Below are positions 5,525 to 9,789 of a stretch of 9,789 nt of DNA, piece by piece (position 1 is the stretch's first letter; every line of letters starts with the position of its first letter). A model generated the notes under the pieces. That model saw nothing but the letters and a program-made list of their open reading frames with translations, was not told where the DNA came from and made no database searches. A program made the position numbers and the translations under genes. Source of the stretch: Opitutales bacterium (GTDB lineage Bacteria > Verrucomicrobiota > Verrucomicrobiia > Opitutales > Intestinicryptomonadaceae); assembly GCA_021641325.1 (NCBI GenBank), contig JAJXPD010000051.1, positions 2,721 to 12,509 on the forward strand, written 5' to 3'.

Positions 5525-7381
5525 ATGGGAAGAACAAGAATCAGGAATGTAGGGTCGGTACTGGCGGCGTTTGCGTTTGTATCGGCGGTATCGTCTTTGA
5601 ATGCGGCGTGGGCGCCTGTCGGCGGCCAGCTTATGACGAAGTGGGGGCGGAACATCGACGTAAACAACGTATTGCCGGAGTATCCGCGTCCGCAGATGGA
5701 GCGTTCGGAATGGAAGAACCTCAACGGCCTTTGGCGTTATGCAATCACGCCGATAGACGCCGAATGCGCAAAGTTCGACGGCGAAATCCTCGTGCCGTTT
5801 GCGGTAGAGTCGGCGTTGTCGGGTGTGGGCAAAAAGTTCACGGCTTCCGATGCCCTTTGGTATGAGCGCGACTTCGAGCTTCCCGCGTCGTGGAGCGGCA
5901 AAAACGTGCTTCTGAATTTCGGCGCGGTGGACCACTCCTGCGATGTGTGGGTAAACGGCGAACACGTCGGCTCGCATTCGGGCGGCTACACGCCGTTTTC
6001 GCTCGACATCACAAAGGCGTTGAAGTCGGGCAAAAACATTCTGCGCGTGAAGGTTGTCGACCCGACCGACGACATGGAAAAATGCTTCCAGCCGCGCGGC
6101 AAGCAGTCGCTCAATCCGAAGGGCTGTTTCTACACGGCCGTTAGCGGCATTTGGCAGACGGTGTGGCTCGAACCTGTCGGCGCAAAGCATGTGGCGTCGG
6201 TGAAATACACGCCCGACGTAGACAAGTCGCGCATGGCGGTTGAAGTTTTCGCGCCCGCGGGCACGGAGTTTGTCGCCGAGCTTTCCGACGGCGGAAAGAC
6301 CGTCGCAACCGCAAAGGCGGCGGCGAACGCAAAGGCGTATTTCGAAATCAAAAATCCCAAGTTGTGGTCGCCCGACTCTCCGCACCTCTACGGTACAAAG
6401 GTAAAGCTTTTCGACGCGGGCAAACAGGTCGACGAAGTTTCGGGGTATGCCGCAATGCGCAAAGTTTCGCGCCAGTCGCTGACGAAAGACGAGCACCCGA
6501 AGCGTTCGAAGGACGTAATGACGCTCAACGGCAAGCCCGTCTACAACTTCGGCCCGCTCGACCAGGGCTGGTGGCCCGACGGACTCTACACCGCGCCGTC
6601 CGACGAAGCCTTGAAATACGACATCGAAAAGACCAAGGCGTGGGGCTTCAACATGATTCGTAAGCACATCAAGGTTGAACCCGCCCGATGGTACTACCAC
6701 TGCGACAGGCTCGGCATTCTCGTTTGGCAGGACATGCCCTGCGGCAAGGACGGCAACGTCCGCACTCCGTGGGCGTTCGCGCGCTATCTCGAAAAGGACA
6801 CGGGCGAATTTTCGCAAAAGGCGTTCGACACATTTATGAAGGAGTATCGGGAAATGATAGACTTTCTTTGGTCAAGCCCGTCTGTCGTGTTCTGGGTTCC
6901 GTTCAACGAGGGCTGGGGGCAGATGAACACCGCGCAGGTCGCCGACTGGACGAAAAAGTACGACCCGACCCGCCTTGTCAACGCCGCAAGCGGCGGAAAC
7001 TTCATCGGCAACAAGGGCGACATGACCGACGTCCACAGCTACCCGCACCCGCGCATGCTCATGCTCGAATGCCAGAAAATCAACGCAATCGGCGAGTACG
7101 GCGGCTTGGGCTACGTTGTGGAAAACCACACTTGGACAAAGCGCAAATCTTGGGGATACAGCAATTTTAAAAGCACCACCGAAATGATGGACAAGTATTG
7201 CGAATTTATCGACATGCTTGTTGACATGCGCAAGTTCGGAATCACCGCGGCGGTCTACACGCAGACAACGGACGTCGAAAACGAGACGAACGGCATTATG
7301 ACCTACGACCGCGAGGTCGTGAAGTTCGACGAAAAACGCCTGCGCGAGGCGAACCTCAAACTGATAGATTCGGTAAAATAG
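5525..7381 (+). CDS. Secreted glycoside hydrolase family 2 protein (beta-galactosidase-like)
   Basis: This is a 618-residue exported retaining glycosidase of family GH2. Residues 1 to about 27 form a signal peptide (MGRTRIR, then a hydrophobic stretch, then SSLNAA). A sugar-binding jelly-roll domain follows (about 45-200; WYERDF from 112, VWVNGE at 141-146), then an Ig-like domain (about 205-310), then the catalytic TIM barrel. The acid/base is E462 in FNEGWGQ and the nucleophile is E524 in GEYGG, both as expected for GH2. The C-terminus, with QTTDVENETNG and MTYDRE, is typical of the short GH2 proteins that lack the extra C-terminal domains of LacZ. Substrate cannot be told: galactoside, glucuronide or mannoside are all possible. 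There is no Shine-Dalgarno sequence; an operator-like palindrome lies upstream. It converges with a second probable glycosidase gene. Confidence 0.92.
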   Translation: MGRTRIRNVGSVLAAFAFVSAVSSLNAAWAPVGGQLMTKWGRNIDVNNVLPEYPRPQMERSEWKNLNGLWRYAITPIDAECAKFDGEILVPFAVESALSGVGKKFTASDALWYERDFELPASWSGKNVLLNFGAVDHSCDVWVNGEHVGSHSGGYTPFSLDITKALKSGKNILRVKVVDPTDDMEKCFQPRGKQSLNPKGCFYTAVSGIWQTVWLEPVGAKHVASVKYTPDVDKSRMAVEVFAPAGTEFVAELSDGGKTVATAKAAANAKAYFEIKNPKLWSPDSPHLYGTKVKLFDAGKQVDEVSGYAAMRKVSRQSLTKDEHPKRSKDVMTLNGKPVYNFGPLDQGWWPDGLYTAPSDEALKYDIEKTKAWGFNMIRKHIKVEPARWYYHCDRLGILVWQDMPCGKDGNVRTPWAFARYLEKDTGEFSQKAFDTFMKEYREMIDFLWSSPSVVFWVPFNEGWGQMNTAQVADWTKKYDPTRLVNAASGGNFIGNKGDMTDVHSYPHPRMLMLECQKINAIGEYGGLGYVVENHTWTKRKSWGYSNFKSTTEMMDKYCEFIDMLVDMRKFGITAAVYTQTTDVENETNGIMTYDREVVKFDEKRLREANLKLIDSVK

Positions 7382-7422
7382 CGGCTTTGCCCGTTCCGAT
7401 AAATTCGGCTTTGCAAAAAAAC

Positions 7423-7463
7423 AAAAACGCTCCGAACCCGCAACGGCTCGAAGCGTTTTTTTT
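7423..7463. terminator. Bidirectional terminator between the convergent glycosidase genes
   Basis: AAAAACGCTCCGA (7423-7435) pairs with TCGAAGCGTTTTT (7448-7460) around a 12-base loop. T residues follow on the + strand (7456-7463), and the A-rich left flank gives T residues on the - strand. The single odd pair is a C-A mismatch in + strand RNA but a G-U pair in - strand RNA, so it may work better for the - strand gene. Confidence 0.85.
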
Positions 7464-7476
7464 GCGGCATGTCTTG

Positions 7477-9789
7477 CTATTTCGACGAGAGCTTCATCAG
7501 CAGAACGTCTCCCGATTTCAGCGGGAATGTTTTTGTTTTGAAGCGTCCGAGCTTTTTGCCCGCGAGCGCGTCTTCGACGTCGGCTTCCGTTTTGAGCGAA
7601 ACGGTGTGGTCGCCGTCTTTTGTTGCGTACACAAGCAGGTAGCCGCCGTTTGCAAACGCCACCGCCTCGTTGTCAACATAGCTGTGGACGCCGCAGATTT
7701 TTGCTATTGCGCGGCACACTTCGGGCGAAAGCTGGGTCGGGCCGATGTATATCTGCGGGCGTTTGCCGCTCGTGCGCAGCACCATTGCGGGCTTGCCGTT
7801 GGGATATTTTGCGAGCACCCTGTCGCCCGCGGCGGGAATCGGCGCAAAGAGCGGGTTTAATTTAAGGTCGAAGCCGAATTTCGGAATGCCGAGCTTTTTG
7901 CCGTCTTCGGTCGGAATCGCGAGGGCGGGGGTGTCGCCGGCAGGCTCGACGTCGAAGCCCGTCGCTTCGGCGATTGCGGCAGTCGAAAATTCGCCCGCGT
8001 CCAAATCCACATAGCCCGCGTTCCAGATGAACACGCACGACGTGTGTTCCGCCGCGGCGCGGAGGGCGAGTCGCTGTTTTTTCGTCAGCGCGTACGCCCC
8101 GCCGATGTAGTGAAGCTTGGGCTTTGCGCGCCCGAACGCTACGTCGTCGAACAGGTACTGCCCGAATGGCGTGCCCGTGGGCGCTACGAACTTGTTGACG
8201 TGGTAGACCGACTGCGCGCAGGTTCGCGCCGAGCTTGGCTTGCCCGCGACCGTGCAGAGCGACGTTTCGTCGTACGAGATTGCCGTTTCGGGCGCGAAGG
8301 GCGTCGGGTTGTCGAGAAAGTGTTTTTCGATTTTTTCGAACTGGTCGAAGACGCCCCAGAGCTGGCGGTCGAGAAACCAGCCGCAGCCGAACAAGTCCAT
8401 CCACCACGACGCGATGTTGCGCAGTGTCTGGTTTGCCATGTTGCGCTGCATTACCTTCACGCTTTCGGCGCGGCTTTTTTGCAGGGGGTCGAGCACATAG
8501 GGCGGCGAGCCCGATTTCGGGGCGAGCCATGTGCGGTTGTCGTCTTCGTCGAGCCAGATTTTGCCCGCAAGCAGGACCGACTCCGCCGCGCTCACGGTGC
8601 GCTTCAAGCCGCCGAGCTGGCGTTCGGTGTAGGCGATGGGCGCGGTGAAAATGTCGATGTCGGGAGAGGCGAGCAGCTTTTTGAAGCCGTAGTGCCCCGA
8701 ATACGCGGGGCCGTTCGGGACCGTCGAAAAGCCGATTCCGTAGCCGTAGAAAATCACCGACAGCCTTTTTGCGGGAGAGGTCTGGCGGATTGTGCGGGCG
8801 GCAAGCAGAATGAAGTCTGTCATTTCGTCTTGCAGGAATATGTTGAAGTCGAACGCGGCGCGGCGCGTTTTAAGGTCGAGCAGCGCGCACTCCGCGCCGA
8901 AACGCTCCTCCTTTGAGGGAACTGCCGCCGTTTCAATCGAGGCGTCCGCGTTGTTCCACGCCTTTCTGAGCGCGGCGTCGGTGCGGTATTTTTTTGCAAG
9001 CCACTTGCGCCACGCTTTGAGCGTCGCCTTGTCGTAGCCGTGGAAGCCCTTTTCGTAGCTTCCGCCGTAGAACCATTCGCTCGAATTGCCGCCCGACGGG
9101 TGGTAGCCCGCGATGTTGTCGGGATAGCGTTTTTCGACATACTCTACGAATTTCCGCGCCGCCTCCATTGCGTCGCGGCGGTATGCTTCGGAGGAGGGCG
9201 TGGGGAAGCGCACGTGCATGCGCTCTATGAGCGTGCCGTCGGGCGAGCGCATGAGGTCGTCGGGGTGGGCGTCGAGCCATTCGTTCGGCGGTTCGAAGCC
9301 GAGCCTTACGATTATTCTGACGTCGGGGTTCGCCGCGATTGCCGCTTGGAAGCGTTCGTCGGCGACTTTTCGGTAGAGGGGCGAGTCGCTCCAAAAGGCG
9401 GGCATGCCGAACGAGACGAAATCTATTCCGCGCTCTTTTGCGAACTTCTCCTGCGACATGAAAGTTTCGGCGGTGTTTGAGGCGAGCTTTTCGCCCCCGT
9501 CGAACAGCGAAATTTCGCAGCGTCCGCGCTTGTCTGTTGCGACTTTTACCGAAAGCTCGTACTCGCGCCCCTTTGCGGTTTTGAGCGCGGGCGGCAGAAA
9601 ATTGAGCCGTTCGATGTCGTGTATAACCGACTGGTTGCGTTTGAGCGACATGTCTACCGATTCTTTCTCTATCACGAGCTTCCCGTTCTCGTGCCTTGCG
9701 GAAAACGGCGGCTTGGGATATTTTTTCGGGTCGGGCGGGGTTTGCGAAATTCCCTCGCGCAGGTCGCGCCACGCTTCGAGGGCTTTGAC
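7477..9789 (-). CDS. Probable clan GH-A glycoside hydrolase (GH42-like), 5' end outside window
   Basis: The reading frame is open to the window edge, so at least 770 residues are present and the N-terminus is missing. A GTG at 9675 is not a likely start because coding sequence continues upstream of it (VKALEAWRDLREG). A TIM barrel is suggested over about 110-440 of the visible fragment. Candidate catalytic residues are E238 in GGNSSEWF (codon 9076-9078) as acid/base and E415 in WLDEDDNRTW (codon 8545-8547) as nucleophile. Next comes a Rossmann-like segment with ALTKKQRLALRAAAEH and FIWNAGYVD, resembling the trimerisation domain of GH42 beta-galactosidases, and then a small beta-rich C-terminal domain. 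Any signal peptide would lie outside. The family placement is from motif style and is less certain than for the GH2 protein; substrate is unknown. The gene converges with the GH2 gene, 95 bases apart, sharing a terminator. Confidence 0.72.
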   Translation of the reverse strand, partial: VKALEAWRDLREGISQTPPDPKKYPKPPFSARHENGKLVIEKESVDMSLKRNQSVIHDIERLNFLPPALKTAKGREYELSVKVATDKRGRCEISLFDGGEKLASNTAETFMSQEKFAKERGIDFVSFGMPAFWSDSPLYRKVADERFQAAIAANPDVRIIVRLGFEPPNEWLDAHPDDLMRSPDGTLIERMHVRFPTPSSEAYRRDAMEAARKFVEYVEKRYPDNIAGYHPSGGNSSEWFYGGSYEKGFHGYDKATLKAWRKWLAKKYRTDAALRKAWNNADASIETAAVPSKEERFGAECALLDLKTRRAAFDFNIFLQDEMTDFILLAARTIRQTSPAKRLSVIFYGYGIGFSTVPNGPAYSGHYGFKKLLASPDIDIFTAPIAYTERQLGGLKRTVSAAESVLLAGKIWLDEDDNRTWLAPKSGSPPYVLDPLQKSRAESVKVMQRNMANQTLRNIASWWMDLFGCGWFLDRQLWGVFDQFEKIEKHFLDNPTPFAPETAISYDETSLCTVAGKPSSARTCAQSVYHVNKFVAPTGTPFGQYLFDDVAFGRAKPKLHYIGGAYALTKKQRLALRAAAEHTSCVFIWNAGYVDLDAGEFSTAAIAEATGFDVEPAGDTPALAIPTEDGKKLGIPKFGFDLKLNPLFAPIPAAGDRVLAKYPNGKPAMVLRTSGKRPQIYIGPTQLSPEVCRAIAKICGVHSYVDNEAVAFANGGYLLVYATKDGDHTVSLKTEADVEDALAGKKLGRFKTKTFPLKSGDVLLMKLSSK

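Noticed and set aside
5477..6817. Open frame of 446 codons on the - strand opposite the GH2 gene
   Set aside because: It is antisense to a gene with intact catalytic motifs and has no recognisable domain; a codon-bias shadow.

Overview
The window reads as chromosomal DNA of a moderately GC-rich Gram-negative bacterium. The coding sequences favour G or C at codon third positions, while the gene starts are A/T-rich and lack Shine-Dalgarno sequences. One secreted glycoside hydrolase and a second, probable one sit beside housekeeping genes. These traits, and the type of glycosidases, fit the PVC group, and my best guess is a host- or gut-associated Verrucomicrobiota. That placement is an inference from style; no phylogenetic marker in the window was compared with anything.

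Region 1 (1-4485) holds three housekeeping genes on the + strand: prolyl-tRNA synthetase (proS), S-adenosylmethionine synthetase (metK) and S-adenosylhomocysteine hydrolase (ahcY). metK makes SAM from methionine and ATP. ahcY removes the SAH left after methyl transfer and returns homocysteine, so the two frame the activated methyl cycle. proS and metK are 46 bases apart with no terminator between them. A hairpin terminator separates metK from ahcY.

Region 2 (4486-5524) is about 1 kb without a credible gene and is the most unusual part. It starts 12 bases after the ahcY stop with an array of long imperfect palindromes (4498-5138). Two copies are complete hairpins of about 122 bases, two have decayed left arms, and three are followed by a conserved tail. 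The two full copies differ in sequence but keep their internal pairing, which suggests that the folded form is selected. A strong terminator (5142-5179) closes the array. Next comes a cluster of seven short, tight hairpins (5183-5411). It contains a 17-base sequence that recurs exactly, in inverted orientation, upstream of proS (42-58), so this looks like a second dispersed repeat. A T/G-only tract and a 16-base operator-like palindrome precede the next gene.

Region 3 (5525-9789) holds two convergent genes: a secreted family GH2 glycosidase on the + strand, and on the - strand a large probable clan GH-A (GH42-like) glycosidase whose 5' end lies beyond the window. They share a bidirectional terminator. 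Both point to breakdown of complex glycans, with substrates that cannot be read from the sequence.
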